Source of the DNA: Salvia splendens
Lineage: Eukaryota > Streptophyta > Magnoliopsida > Lamiales > Lamiaceae
DNA length: 64,000 nt
Assembly (NCBI RefSeq): GCF_004379255.2
Contig: NC_056048.1
Span: forward strand, 8,280,001 to 8,344,000
Reading direction: 5' to 3'
The notes beneath the pieces are model-generated. The model worked only from the letters and a program-made list of their open reading frames with translations. It was not told the origin of the DNA and did no database searches. The translations under genes and the position numbers were made by a program. Shown one piece after another: positions 43,432 through 55,670 of the stretch (position 1 is its first letter; the number at the start of each line of letters is the position of its first letter).

Positions 43432-44419
43432 TGCTCAGAGGTGTTAATGATAATTTACTTTTTTTTAGGAACGGAAATGCGACAAATTAAAAATTGTGAC
43501 ATTAATCCACAGCAGAATAGAAATATTATTTTTTGGCTACTTGGCTATTTAAAAATGTGTGTGGAAACTGGAAAGGAATATGAATTGAACTTTGCCATGT
43601 ATTCGCAAAGCCGCGTCTCCCGTTTATTATACTAGTCAAATACAGATTGCTAATATTTTAGTCAGTAGTTTTTTACTTGAGTTTTGAAAATATGTGTGTG
43701 AAACAATTAAATACTATTGTCCAAAATTTCATTATTGGAGTTCTTAACTTAAAAAAGAAGAAGATGACTTTAGATAGATCGAGAAAATCATAGTGTATCA
43801 TCCGTTCCGCTCCGCTTTAATAGAGACGTTCCATTTTCTGCACTCCTCTACATTATTCTTTCTTTTAATTTATTTTTTTTATATTTTAATTATTTATTAG
43901 TATTATTTTTCTAAACAAATGCAGAAGATAAAACACCTCTATTATTAACATGGAACCGGGTACTATATTTTAATGTATGGATTGATATGCGTGCGTATTG
44001 AGCGTGAAAAATTTCTACAACTAGTCTACTTTCGAAATTGCTCTGACAAAATTCTATCACCATAAATAAGCAGTGGACATTAATATATAGGATAATGTTT
44101 GTCACCTTCAACCCATAAAACCAAGTCTTCCAATCATGTATAATCAAGGCTTGGAACACGACTATTCAAATGTTTGGATTGTAAAAAAAATCCAAAATTG
44201 TAGTATTCCTATTAGTTAATAAACAAGTTGTAATTTGAAAACACATCACTCAGATTTGAATCTTACCAATAATTTATACATAGTGTTTGTTACAACAACT
44301 ATTCTTTTCAAACTGATTTACCTCTAATTTGTTGTTTGCAGCAAATTAATTATTGCACAATATCAAAATTTACCTAGTGCACGTCTCATATATCAATTGC
44401 AAGTTGCAAACAATATAAG
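43432..44419. other. Gene-free stretch
   Basis: AT-rich, no supported genes; a few short chance frames only. Confidence 0.4.
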
Positions 44420-46370
44420 CATAAAAAATGGCGTCCGTCCCGGCGGACGTCCGCGCGGGACGTCTGCCATTGTGCAAGGTTGCGACGGATACAGACGTCC
44501 GCGGAGCGGGGACGTCCGCCATTGTGCAAGGTCGCGACGGATACAGACGTCCGCGGCGTTCCGCGGACGTCCGTAGCGGCGTCCGTGCGGACGTCCGCCA
44601 TTGCGGAGACACGACGGACGTCCGTGCTGACGTCCCGATTTTTTAATTTTTTAATTTTTTTGTTTAAAAGTCTATATACACGGCTCGTTGAACTTCATTT
44701 TATTCGCACCACTTGTTTTAACAAGTTTCTCTCTCTCTAAATTTCTTTTGTATATCCGTAATGGCTGGTAGTGGTAGTGGTAGTGGTGGGCATTATGAAC
44801 ACATGATGCGACTGATTCATGCACGTGTGCGGGAGGCAGCGGATAGGGAGGAACAAGCGGCCTTGGATCCGGCGGTACCTCGACCCATCCATCGTCGATC
44901 TATAGTACCCCGGGACCACCTCGCTGCACACCGTCGATTGTACGAAGATTACTTCGCTCCGGAGCCACGATATGGGGAGAACATGTTCCGGCGACGTTGT
45001 AGGATGCATCGTCCGCTCTTTCTGCGTATCGTGGGCGCTTTAGAGCGTCGATATGGGTATTTCAGGGTGCGGGAGGATGCGGCTGGTAAACCCGGCCACA
45101 CGCCGATTCAAAGTGCACTGCCGCAATCAGGCAGTTGCCATACGAAGGCGCGACCGACATGTTTGACGAGTACCTCCACATCGACGAGACAACAGCCCGC
45201 GAGTGCCTGAAGTATTTTTGTCAGGGCGTTAGGAGATATTCGGGGATATGTATCTTCGGATGCCTACCTCCGAAGATTGTTAGGCTCTGCTGGATATGCA
45301 CGGGAATCAGCACGGGTTTCCGGGAATGTTGAGCAGCATAGATTGTATGCACTGGGAATGGAAGAATTGCCCCGCTGCCTGGAAAGGGATGTACACTACT
45401 GGTTTCAAGACCAAGAAGCCCACGATGATCCTTGAAGCGGCCGCTGACTACCGGCTGTAGATTTGACATGCCTATTTTGGAGTAGCCGGGTCTAACAACG
45501 ACATCAACGTCCTCCAGTCGTCTCCCCTTTTCAACGACCAGTGCATGGGCGTCGGTCCGGCCGTCAATTTCGTCGCCAACGGCAACCAGCATAGTATGAG
45601 CTATTATTTGGCGGATGGGATATACCCGATGTGGCCCGTCGTTGTGAAGACAATCAGATGCCCAACGGATGAAAAGAAGATATACTTTGCGCAACGTCAG
45701 GAGGTAGCGCGCAAGGATGTGGAACGGGCATTTGGTGTGCTCCAGTCTCGATGGGCGGCAGTGAAGGGTCCATCACGGCTGTGGTATGTTGACAGCATCG
45801 CCGACATCATGTACGCATGTATTATCATGCACAACATGATTGTCGAAGATGAAGGTCCAGAGCGCTGACTGATTGGGCCAATGATGATGCTGATGCTGCT
45901 GGTCCAAGCCACGGTGTGGCAACTGGCAATGTACGAATGGGGATACCCCATGACGATGTCGATCGAGTCCGTGCATTCGCCGACATGCGCCAAAAACAAG
46001 CCCATGTTCGTGTCCAGAATGATATAATTGAAGAAGTATGGCAGCGGAGGGGTCGTCGTTGATGGAGTTTTTAATTGTTGAAATGTATTTTTTTATTTTG
46101 GTGTAATGTACTTTTCTTTTTTTTTAATTAATGAATTTTTAATTCGTATTCGTTTCAAATTTTTAATTCCGTAAATTGTTTAAATCCGTAAATTGTTTAA
46201 TTTGTGAATTTTTATTAATGTGGGAAGTCCGTCGGGATGTCCTTGGGGATGTCCGTCACTGTACAGTAGGATGTCCGTATGACGTGGCATCCGCAGTGGG
46301 AAGTCCGTATGACGTGGCAGAAGGTGTTTTTGGGATATCCGCACCAGTGCGGATGTCCTTAGTAGTACTC
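44420..46370 (+). mobile_element. PIF/Harbinger element 4 (transposase-bearing)
   Basis: A GC-rich block that opens with repeated GGACGTCCGC palindromes (44440-44635) and ends with GATGTCCG/GCGGATGTCC words (46225-46360). It contains a HARBI1-like transposase on plus. The leader at 44690-44760 (ATTCGCACCACTTGTTTTAA) matches the ORF1 leader of element 1. Exact ends are not resolved. Confidence 0.7.
44761..46062 (+). pseudogene. Harbinger (HARBI1-like, DDE) transposase, frameshifted
   Basis: Starts with MAGSGSGSGGHYEHMMRL at 44761; the helical part FRRRCRMHRPLFLRIVGALE follows. Frame 1 runs to about 45070, then the protein continues in the frame of 45135 (GATDMFDEYLHIDETTAREC) and again in others (HGFPGMLSSIDCMHWEWKNC), with stops near 45460-45475 between them. 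From 45545 the frame is clean for over 100 residues (NVLQSSPLFNDQ region, ADGIYPMWPVVVKTI, RKDVERAFGVLQSRW, IMHNMIVEDEG), with a late shift after 45860. DDE transposase by motif; enzyme inactive in this state. Confidence 0.8.
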
Positions 46371-46740
46371 ACTGTTTACTTTTAGTTGGTTATAATATTA
46401 TATGCATACAGAATTTTGTTATCTTCACTACTTCGTTAACCCCGAATTGCATTTTATTATTTTCAGAAAAATGGAAAAAGGAAAAAAACGTCTGATTCTG
46501 ATATTATGATTTATAAACTACTCCGCACTTTTCATCTTAGTTCAAGTCAATTACTTAATTAAATAATTCAATGTCGTGCACTATTAAAATGCATCTATTA
46601 AAAAAAATCTATAGAATATCCTTCTTTTGGGATGGAATGATATATAGATCGCCAGCATGCTTTTAACACGAATGCACTTTTCATTTTTTAATCAAACTCA
46701 AATATTTGTCGTCATATTGTTATTCTACTCAAAATATAAT
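46371..46740. other. Gene-free stretch
   Basis: AT-rich, no supported features. Confidence 0.4.
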
Positions 46741-46745
46741 ATATT

Positions 46746-46935
46746 TGTGGTGAAGCAAACCATATCCCACATCGGAGAATGGACAAGAGTTGCAAGCATA
46801 TAAATGGGCTATCCCAACTCCATTAGTATGAGGCCTTTTGGGGAGTACCCCAAGAGCAAAACCGTGAGGGCTTTGCCTAAAGCGGACAATATCATACTAA
46901 TGTGGAGTTCGGGTGTGCACCACCGGGACCCAACA
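46746..46935 (+). mobile_element. Small solo LTR (TRIM-like) with USE and TATA
   Basis: A 190-bp unit starting TGTGGTGAAGC and ending CCCAACA, flanked by ATATT on both sides (46741-46745 and 46936-46940), as expected for a solo LTR of a short element. It contains the plant snRNA upstream element (ATCCCACATCG at 46764-46774) and a TATA box (TATAAA at 46799-46804) 24 bp downstream. No internal region or second LTR was found nearby. The family name is not known to me. Confidence 0.75.
46764..46804 (+). promoter_or_regulatory. USE plus TATA, Pol III-type spacing
   Basis: ATCCCACATCG matches the plant snRNA upstream sequence element RTCCCACATCG. The 24-bp gap to TATAAA equals the spacing known to select RNA polymerase III in plant snRNA genes; Pol II genes have about ten more. 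Confidence 0.6.
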
Positions 46936-46940
46936 ATATT

Positions 46941-48287
46941 ATTAAAAAAATAAATTGTGAGCATATACCACTCAAAAATTGGCAGTAAGATATTAAAATT
47001 CCACGGTGAATTGATATTCAAGTTATTTGGTGGGCGCCTTTACAATATTATTTTTTAGAGTTAATTAGAAAAAAAATATATATATATAAAAAATAGTTGT
47101 GATTACGCTTTATTCCCCTGTCACCTGTTAAAAAGAAAACTTTTTAAATGAAAGAAAATGAGAAAATAAAGAAGGATAGAAAAAGAAATTGGTCGGTTAA
47201 AATCAGACATGTCAAGGTAAATTCGGCTGAACTATTAATTTACTACATGGTTTAATTGTGTCTAAATCATGGGAGGAACTTTTTATGTGATCCATAAATT
47301 AAAATTTTCAATAGATTTTTGGTGAGTGTAAAATAAACAAAAGCACAATCATTAGGTGAAAGATGGAATATCAAAATAAACCTTCAAAATGCACAACATT
47401 AAAAGAAACTACATTAGCCCATAATTTTGATTAATTTAGGAATTTTAAATTGCATTCACATAATCGACAAGAATAAATTACAATCAACTCATAACAACAA
47501 GAAATTGGTACGTGACCAGCAGCATGAAGGGTACAAAAAGCATTCATTGGCTAATTGTGTGAATGTATGGGAGAAAGACTAATTCTGTTAAAATATAAAT
47601 ATCTTTTTAATGATGTCCCATCCATTTTGATGGAGACATAGATCCATAACAATTTCTTCAATAAATAAAACACGTTAATACCAAGTCAACTTATTAAACT
47701 ATTATTTGATGAAATTAATTTCCGTGGGAGCCGGAACAAACACGTATTCGACAACGTTAGGTTTGTTTTATTGCACAGACTTTGAGCCTTTTTCTAAAAA
47801 AATGTATTTTAAAATTATTTATTAGTATTTCATATAAATTGCAATTACATAATTAAAATACAAATTCATTTATAAAAGTTGTGTGATTAAAATTCCTACA
47901 AATTATATAATTAAAAACAAAAGGAGCATAGTTTAAATCTTAAAATACTTAATTTAAATCCTAGAATATCATTATTAAAATATAGAAAAAATAATCTTAT
48001 GAATCCAATTGTTTCGCCAAACTTATAAGAAGATACTAATGGTTCTCCCTCTGTTTCTCGTTCATTTGGGATTGATCTTGCGAATTATCTGTTGGTGGCT
48101 ATTTTTCAAAAAAATAAAATCAAATTTCAAATTAAAAAATGTTGATTTTTTTTTTGGCACATTTGCACTTCCGGCGCATGCTGCAAAGTTGTGGCACGGT
48201 GCATGGAAGGGCGAACTCGGCCCATGTGCCGTTGGCAAGACTCGAGCCGTCACTGACGGGCATTTTGTGGAGCCCGAATACCACATG
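46941..48287. other. Gene-free stretch
   Basis: AT-rich. A GC-richer patch at 48150-48290 can be read as ALPAHAAKLWHGAWKGELGP on plus, but I do not recognise it and see no intron or start. Confidence 0.4.
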
Positions 48288-48295
48288 TTCTAACT

Positions 48296-48509
48296 CAGTG
48301 GCGGATCTGGGGGGGGGGGGCAGGAGGGGGCGGTCGCCCCCTCCGTGCGACTATTTTTCCCTTATCGGGATGTAATTTTACCATGTCCGCCCCCTCCGTT
48401 TGCCTCCGGCGTCGCCCCGAATAACCAAAAAAATAGCCATGTCCGCACTAAACCAAGCTAATATTATATATTCCGCCCTCTCCATTTCCGGATCCTGAAT
48501 CCGCCACTG
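48296..48509. mobile_element. hAT-type MITE with perfect 8-bp duplication
   Basis: Inverted ends CAGTGGCGGATC and GGATTCAGGATCC/CCGCCACTG, flanked by TTCTAACT on both sides (48288-48295 and 48510-48517). 214 bp, non-coding, with a G run at 48310-48320. Confidence 0.88.
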
Positions 48510-48517
48510 TTCTAACT

Positions 48518-49605
48518 AGTCGGTATTCTAAGAATAACATATCTTAACTATGTAATTTGACAAATGAAATGCAGTTAAGGTTAGTAAAACGTAAAATATT
48601 TTTTGTAAAATTAATAAATTAAGAATTTGAATTATCTCGTGTGATTTATTACTAAAATATTATGATAACAAAAGTGTAAAGTTATTTATTTCACTTTCAG
48701 CCATAACATATTTCCATGTTGTTTTGTCTTTTGAAAGACCCTTCTAACTTTCAACCATATCATGGCTTAAATGATGGTTGAGACAGGCGGACCTTGAAAC
48801 AGCGCACTTGATATTTTATTTTCTAAAAGATCTTTATCCTCCATTTATTCCATTTACAATTACTAATAGTTAGTACATCGTCTATAAAAATTAATTACGT
48901 TCTATTGTTGATAAATTACTCCTTTAATAAGACTAATCTCATTTACCAAATTTTACAATCACTTTTTTCTCTATTGTTTCTATATTTTTTAAATTCTGCA
49001 TTAAAACAATGTGGACTATCAAGAATATTGATTACGGATGGATCATGGATAATATTGTGTTAAGTACTCCATCAAATATCACGGAAAAAGACGAAAAAGG
49101 ATTTATATTTATTTTTTTAAAACTTAAGAGAGAATTACACTCTGAAACACTATTTTTGAGTAAAGTAATATGCTCTTCAACTTGCTTTGTAAGAGTTTGG
49201 AAAGGTAAGACCTCAATTTTCTGATAATCTATTAACCATGAACCAATGTATAAAGCTAAACCAAAAAAGATGAAAAAGGAAAAGAATATTTGAATATCCC
49301 CTTCATTCGATACTTAGGGCCTGTTGAAGTTGCTATATATGGGTAGAAAATGGTGTATTTCTGGGCTTAAACCTTTGTTCATGTTTCTTGTTGATTTTAA
49401 AGTCAACCCGAGAAATAGATTTGGGCCCGCACTGTTTGTGATATTTTAGTGATATTTTAATTTAGAATTGAGGCGGCTTCATATAAATACTACTCCACAC
49501 TGCAATGATCTTTTTTTACCTATGAACGCAAGGTTTATTTTTTGAGTGGAACAATATTTCCTTATAGTATATAACTCACATTAATATGTCTATTCTTTAC
49601 ATATA
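48518..49605. other. Gene-free stretch
   Basis: AT-rich; the short frame at 49009-49224 has no recognisable domain. Confidence 0.4.
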
Positions 49606-49613
49606 CTCAGAAT

Positions 49614-51280
49614 TAGGGATGTCAATCGGGCCAACCCGTTCGGGTTCGGGCTAACCCGTTCGGGTTGTCGGGCCATTCGGGTGCGGGCTATTCGGGTTAT
49701 GAATTTTTCGGGTTGTAAAAATTTAACCCTAACCCTAACCCTTCGGGTTTCGGGCTAACCCGTCGGGTTATTCGGGGCAAAGTGTTTTTAAAAAGCTCGC
49801 ATAGTAAAAAATACTAAGTGAGCTACATATAAATTACTTTCATGTCAATCTATGTTCAAATTTAAAACTAAAGATATTAAAGTACGATAAGTATTCAAAT
49901 ATCACCAAGGTTTAGCCCATTACATGTTTAAGAGAAACAACGAAGTACAATTAAAATAAAGTCTAAGCATTTGAATGACGCTCTTCCACATCAATAACAT
50001 CTGAAGCATCAACTGGATCATTGGCATCGAGCTCATAGTCTTCATCATCTATTAAAAAAAAGATATTATATAGTTTTTGATAATTTAAGATAAAAAAAAA
50101 CTTACCAAAAAAAAGATATCATATAATTGTTGATAATTTAAGATAAAAAAAACTTACCATTGGAATATCCACGCAACCAATTACGTAAACAAATAAGAGC
50201 TTGCACTTTTTCAGGAAGGAGCCTATTTCTGTATTTATTTAAAACATGCGCTCCAATACTAAATGAAGATTCTGATGCTACCGTTGTTATAGGAATGCTT
50301 AGCACATCACATGCCATTGTAGACAGTTCTCCAAAGCGGGATGCATTATCCCTCCAATACTTGAGTAAATCAAGCTCACCATTTTCAGCCATCTGACCTT
50401 CCTCCAAATAAACATCCAACGGTGACTTTGCTTCACAAGTTGCACCTGCTTGATTCTTATATATCTACAACATTAATATTAGAAAATAGTCAAAATCATA
50501 AATAAAACACAACTATAAATGCATGAAACTAAACTGTAAAAAAATAGCAAAATGTATAATAATTGGAGTAAATGTTAAAGAGGTAGAGAACTTTACCTTT
50601 GACCTCTGCTGCTTCTTATTTTCCTGTATGGACTCACCCTATATTTGAGAAATGATATTTATCTCAGTTAGTGAATTTTGTTGATATCCATCTAATAAAA
50701 TAGCGTGAGGAGGATATAGCAGCAGGGGTGGTTCATACGAATCCAAACCCCAAACCCAAATATCTTTCCGAAAGAAATCTACTTTACTAATTATACCTCT
50801 TAATTCCAATTTTGGATCCACAATTTAACAATAGATTAGCATAAATTGAAGGAAATATCAGAGATGAAAGGAGACAGAAATCGTTGACCTCAAGTTGCTC
50901 CGGCGATCTCCGTCGTCGACAGTGAGGAAGGCGTGACTGAGATATTAAACTGAGATCACAGATTCACAGTTATTCCCTAGATGCGGACTGAGATTTGAGA
51001 AAGAAGGGAGTTGGATTTAGAAAAAGACGGCGCATTCATATAAGGTAAGAAACCCTAGATGAAGTTAAATCACTAAATATCAATATTATTATTTTTAAAT
51101 AGCAACCCGATGGGCCAACCCGCAGCCCGACCGGGTCAGCCCGACCAACCCGAAAACCCGATCGGGTCAGCCCGAATAGCCCGATTTCAAATTCGGGCTA
51201 CAAAATTGCAACCCTAACCCTATATTTTTACCGGTCTATTCGGGCTAGCCCATCGGATCCGGGTTAGATTGACATCCCTA
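49614..51280. mobile_element. hAT element (Ac-like), internally deleted
   Basis: 14-bp perfect inverted ends (TAGGGATGTCAATC), flanked by CTCAGAAT on both sides (49606-49613 and 51281-51288). Subterminal regions are dense in GGGTTCGGGC/GCCCGAATAG words. Inside, the minus strand keeps the last part of a hAT transposase. At 1,667 bp most of the transposase is deleted. Confidence 0.92.
50138..50470 (-). pseudogene. hAT transposase C-terminal dimerisation domain
   Basis: The frame 50419-50138 (open upstream to about 50460) reads [20 protein letters not shown], then [20 protein letters not shown] and [18 protein letters not shown], the hAT C-terminal dimer interface (hATC). The BED zinc finger and DDE catalytic part are absent. 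Minus-strand pieces further upstream (50821-50639) are not recognisably transposase. Confidence 0.85.
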
Positions 51281-51519
51281 CTCAGAATGGATCACCTAGA
51301 CCTAATACATTATATGCTAGTACAATTTTTAACACGCCGCTATATAAAGGAAACGTGGATTTCTATTTATGCAAAGTAAAACTATTTCCATTATCATATT
51401 TCTCCTACACTTTTTTTTCTCTATAATTTTCTTCCTTTTTCTCTCTACATTTTTTAATCCAAATAATTATGTCAATTTTTGTAATAAAATATTTAATCAT
51501 GTCAATTTTTCATTGATTA

Positions 51520-51828
51520 AAGGTCAATTTTGGTCCTAAACATATGACAAAAATACGAATTTGGTCTAAAACATTCACTTTATGAAAAACAGGTCCATAA
51601 CAAATGAAAATGTCGACGAAGTAGTCTTTTTTTTTACGGTTCAGTCAAAACACTAATGGTCAACGCTAATTGCACAGTGGTATGATCGTTAATTTTTTTA
51701 CGGAACCGTAAAAAAAGGACCACTCCGACAAGGATTTCATTTGTTATGGACATATTTTTCAAAAAGTGAATGTTTTGAACCAAATTCATATTTTAGTCAT
51801 ATATTTAGAATCAAAATTGATCTTTACT
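51520..51828. mobile_element. Inverted-repeat (foldback-like) MITE
   Basis: Arms of about 130 bp (AAAGGTCAATTTTGGTCCTA... and its diverged complement ending near 51826) meet around an ACGGTTCAGTC/ACGGAACCGT core. Non-coding. Superfamily uncertain; no clear target duplication. Confidence 0.75.
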
Positions 51829-52094
51829 CTTTTTTATTTCTCCCTAAAATTTACTATAAAAAGATTAAACTTTTACTTATTCCAATATAATTTGTCTATT
51901 GTACTCTCTCCCCCTCCTATTTGTAATCTAAATAATTGTGTTAAGTTTTAGGAGTATTAAAATAATAATCGGATCCAAATTTTAATCATCTCAAAATATT
52001 CATACTAAAGGGTCAAAATTTAATATTTTCCAAATTATGTAAAAGGATCAACTTTCATTTATTTTATTATTTCATTTTTATTTATTGAAATAAC
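51829..52094. other. Gene-free stretch
   Basis: AT-rich; nothing supported. Confidence 0.4.
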
Positions 52095-52510
52095 TGTAAG
52101 GAATTCTTGTATTCATCTAATTATGAGCGCAGCGGAAATAGCATACAAGAATTAAATCTTACTTGTTGTGTTGTTTTCTTCGATTGATTGAATCTTGTAG
52201 GTTGAACCCACTACTATCGAGGTCCACGTGCAATCCAATCCGATGTAGGAACTATCCTGGTACAATCGCTATGTAAGAGAAATGTATGAATTCTCTCTAC
52301 AAAGCTTTACGTATTTTTCTATCTTGTGACTTTTTTGTTCTCTTTGGTGTGTCCCTTCACGTTCTCCACAAAGGAGAATATAAACAGAAAATGAGAAGAT
52401 GAATAGCCACATGGGCTTTGGGCCAATGGGGCTTATGAATAAATATAATAATTGTCCAACTATAATTATATAACTCATATATTAATTTAATTCTAGCTCA
52501 TTTCCTTTCA
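52095..52510 (-). repeat. 3' LTR of a copia element (minus orientation)
   Basis: On minus it begins TGAAAGG just after a polypurine stretch (AAGTGGAAGAC) and ends CTTACA. It contains a typical copia LTR leader and splice-like ends. No second LTR was found. Confidence 0.65.
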
Positions 52511-53534
52511 GTCTTCCACTTGGTCTAGCATTAGATATAATACGCAGCTCCAACTTTGTATCCTTGAGCGGAATAGTAATACACATGAAGTGTGACCCTT
52601 TAGGCCCCATTATCGACGACAATCTAATCGAAGTCTGCACAAAACTCCTAGACTGCGTTGGCAGCGTAGCTCGAAATATGAAGGACGTTTACATGAATTC
52701 GATAAACAAACCTTTACACAAAGTTTATAGTAATATCCCTTCATTCACGAACCACTCGATTGAACCTAAGATTTTCAATGTGTCTATCCAAATGACTCAA
52801 TCACTTTATCTCATCTTTATTAGATGACCCATTTGATCATATTCAATTACTTTAATTGAATATATCTTTGCATTGGCCAATGACGTAATGGTAAAATAAT
52901 ATAGAGAATTTGAGTGTTCTCTCGAATTTCTAATCGAGGAATGAATCTCATTCTTGGCTCAGCTACCATTTTAATTTATCTTATGATGTACCCAACACAA
53001 GCCCGTGACTTAATTCTCCGAGGGGAGACAAAGCGTTGGATAAGGTCAAAGCATATCACTCAATATACAAAATGTGTAATAACCTCAGATCCAATGACTA
53101 TTACATACTTTATGCACTAATAAACTGTAGACACTTACCAAAACAGTTTAATAGTAGGGTATACCAATAATCTCCAAAGTATATCATGTGTTCATCACGA
53201 ATATCTAATATCTCGTAGTTGTGAGAACAACTACATTCTCAAAGAATGTGATGCAAACCCCATGCTAACCTATAACATATCATCAATATCCCATTTTTTA
53301 TGATCATTGGTTAGAGTTGTTTTAGAAATATACTATATCATTAATGTCTCACACCATTAACAACAGTAATAATCCAAGGGAACAAGTATTTAGAATAAAG
53401 GCAAACAATTAAAACAATTATTCCAATAAGTGCACAAAACCACTAGAAAATAAAATTTTCATAGAATGTGATCAAGTAATAATGTCACGATGCAGAATGT
53501 TTCTAAGACATACAAAACTTTAACTCCCACTGAT
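52511..53534 (-). other. Copia 3' region
   Basis: Between the pol end and the LTR there is about 1 kb without a gene. An AGTGGGAG purine word follows the pol stop near 53520. Confidence 0.45.
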
Positions 53535-55350
53535 TCAAAGCGATCTACCAACATTCTTAACACCTAAGCTCTCAAAGTGCTTGTTGTGTTTTGCTATACA
53601 TAACGGTTTGGTGAGGATAAGCCAAATTATCATCAATGGGTACTCTTTCTAATTTTATGTCATCTCTTTCAATTATTTCTCAGATCAGATGATATCTTTT
53701 GGGAACATGCTTGTTTCTGTTCGTAGCTCTGGGTTCTTTTGCTTGAGCAACAGCACCAGTGTTGTCACAGTACAAAGGTATTGCACTGTTGGCACTCGAA
53801 ATGACACCCAGTTCTTTAACGAACTCTAACAAAGCAACAACTTCTTTGGCAGCTTCAGAAGCAGCAATATACTCGACTTCGGTGGTGGAATCAACAGTTG
53901 TACCTTGTTTGGAACTATTCCAACTCACTGATCCACTATTGAGGATAAAAACATATCCAAACTGAGACTTATAGTCTCCATGGTCTGTGGAAACTAGCAT
54001 CAGTATACCCAATAACTGATAACTCTGGTTGTCCACCATAGACTAAGAAATATTCTTTAGTTCTTCTAAGCTACTTAAGAATAGTCTTAACAGTTTTCCA
54101 ATGTTCATCACTAGGATTTTGCTGAAATCTGTTTGTCATGCTAAGCGCATAGGCCGCGTCTATCCTAGTAGATATCATGGCATACATAATAGATCCTATA
54201 GCCGAAGCATATGAGATCCTTTTCATATTATTTCTTTCTTTGTCATTAGAAGGACAATCCTTCTTTGACAATACAATGCTATGTCTCCTAGGAAGAAAAC
54301 TTTTCTTAGAATTCTCCATTGAGAAGTGCCTTAGCAACTTGTCTATGTAAGTGGATTGTGATAATCCTAACATCCTATTTGGTCTATCTCGATAGATCTT
54401 TATCCCAAGGATGTAGGAAGTATCACCCAGATTCTTCATCATAAAGGAACTAGACAACCACTCTTTCACGGATTGCATCATGGAACGATCACTCCCCATT
54501 ATCAAGATATCATCAACATATATGATAAGGTAGATGACGTTTCCATTCTCACGTTTACTATAAACACATGAGTCCTCTTTGCTTCTAACAAAACCAACAA
54601 TTTGATTGTCCTGTCAAAAAAAATATTCCAACTCCTTGCTTAAGTCCATAAATGGACTTCTTTAGTTTGCACACTGCATCCGGCCTTTCTTTGGATTCAA
54701 AATCATTAGGCTGTGTCATATAGACACCGCCTTCTAATTCTCCATTGAGAAATGCAGTTTTGACATCCATTTGCCAAATATCAAAGTTGTAGTATGCAGC
54801 TATTACAAGTAGTATCCTAATGCCAGTCAATCCGCTCGGACCAACTCGTTTAACCCGCCAATCCTAATGGACTTGATCTTAGCAACTGGCGAGAAAGTTT
54901 CGTCATAGTCAATGCTTTCGCTCTGACTATAACCCTTTGCCACTAACCTAGCCTTCTAGGTTTGTACTTTGCCATCTGCATCTCCTTTCTTTTTGAAGAT
55001 CCATTTGCAGCATATGGGGTAAACCTCGATCGGTGTCTGACACGGCCTCGGTATAGGTCTTAGGCTCATCGTCATCTGAATCAACTTCATCATCTTGGTT
55101 TTCACCATTAGATTCAGTCTCTCAGGTGAACGACGAATCCTTCTAAGCCTATTGAGTTGGTTTTGCTCTAGTTCAAGCTGTTCATTCTGAATGTGAGAAG
55201 GTTCAGGAATGTCACTATGATCTTTTTTAGGTGGAGGTGATGCAACTATTACATCATCTTGTCTTTGATGCATCTCATTATCTTGAGGTGGTCCTTCGAG
55301 AGTCTCTCTAAGGTCCTCTCTAAGAGTAATTTTGGTTTTTAATATCACTA
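53535..55350 (-). pseudogene. Ty1/copia pol remnant (RT and RNase H), broken
   Basis: Minus-strand pieces in order: CCKWIFKKKGDADGKVQ (55350-54956), the RT start IWQMDVKTAFLNGELEGGVY and LKKSIYGLKQ (54830-54585), then YILGIKIYRDR, LSQSTYIDKLLRHF and SYASAIGSIMYAM (54505-54071), and RNase H TTEVEYIAASEAAKE and LYCDNTGAVAQAKEP (54039-53680), ending near 53535. Several shifts and stops separate them. Gag, protease, integrase and the 5' LTR are missing. Confidence 0.9.
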
Positions 55351-55429
55351 AAAGATGTCAATTTATATACAAATGTGATTAACTAGAATTTGATCAAATT
55401 TCATAATTCAAAGAGCTCATATTTTAATA

Positions 55430-55670
55430 CTCCCTCCATCCCCAAAAAATAGGCAAACTTGTTGTATATGACATGAGTTTAATGTGGAATTGATAAAGTA
55501 AGAGAGATTGAAAAAAGTAAGAAAGAGTGAGGAAAAAGTTGTGGATTGTTAGGTCCACATTATTAGTGTTGTGTAATTGGTTAAAAACTTTTCGTATTTA
55601 GACTTTGTCTACTTTTTGGGGACGATCCAAAATGATAAAACTAGTCTATTTTTTTTTAAGACAGATGGAG
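55430..55670 (+). mobile_element. Stowaway-like MITE
   Basis: Ends CTCCCTCCATCCCCAAAAAA and AAGACAGATGGAG, TA at both sides (55428-55429 and 55671-55672). 241 bp, non-coding. Confidence 0.75.

Noticed and set aside
48009..48293. 94-residue ORF with ALPAHAAKLWHGAWKG
   Set aside because: No recognisable domain, no splice context, overlaps the start of a MITE flank; not called a gene.
49725..49745. Telomere-like CCCTAA repeats
   Set aside because: Only about three units, embedded in GGGTT-rich subterminal repeats of the hAT element; not a telomere.
50639..50821. Part of the hAT transposase
   Set aside because: The peptide does not resemble BED or DDE transposase segments, so it was not joined to the C-terminal domain.
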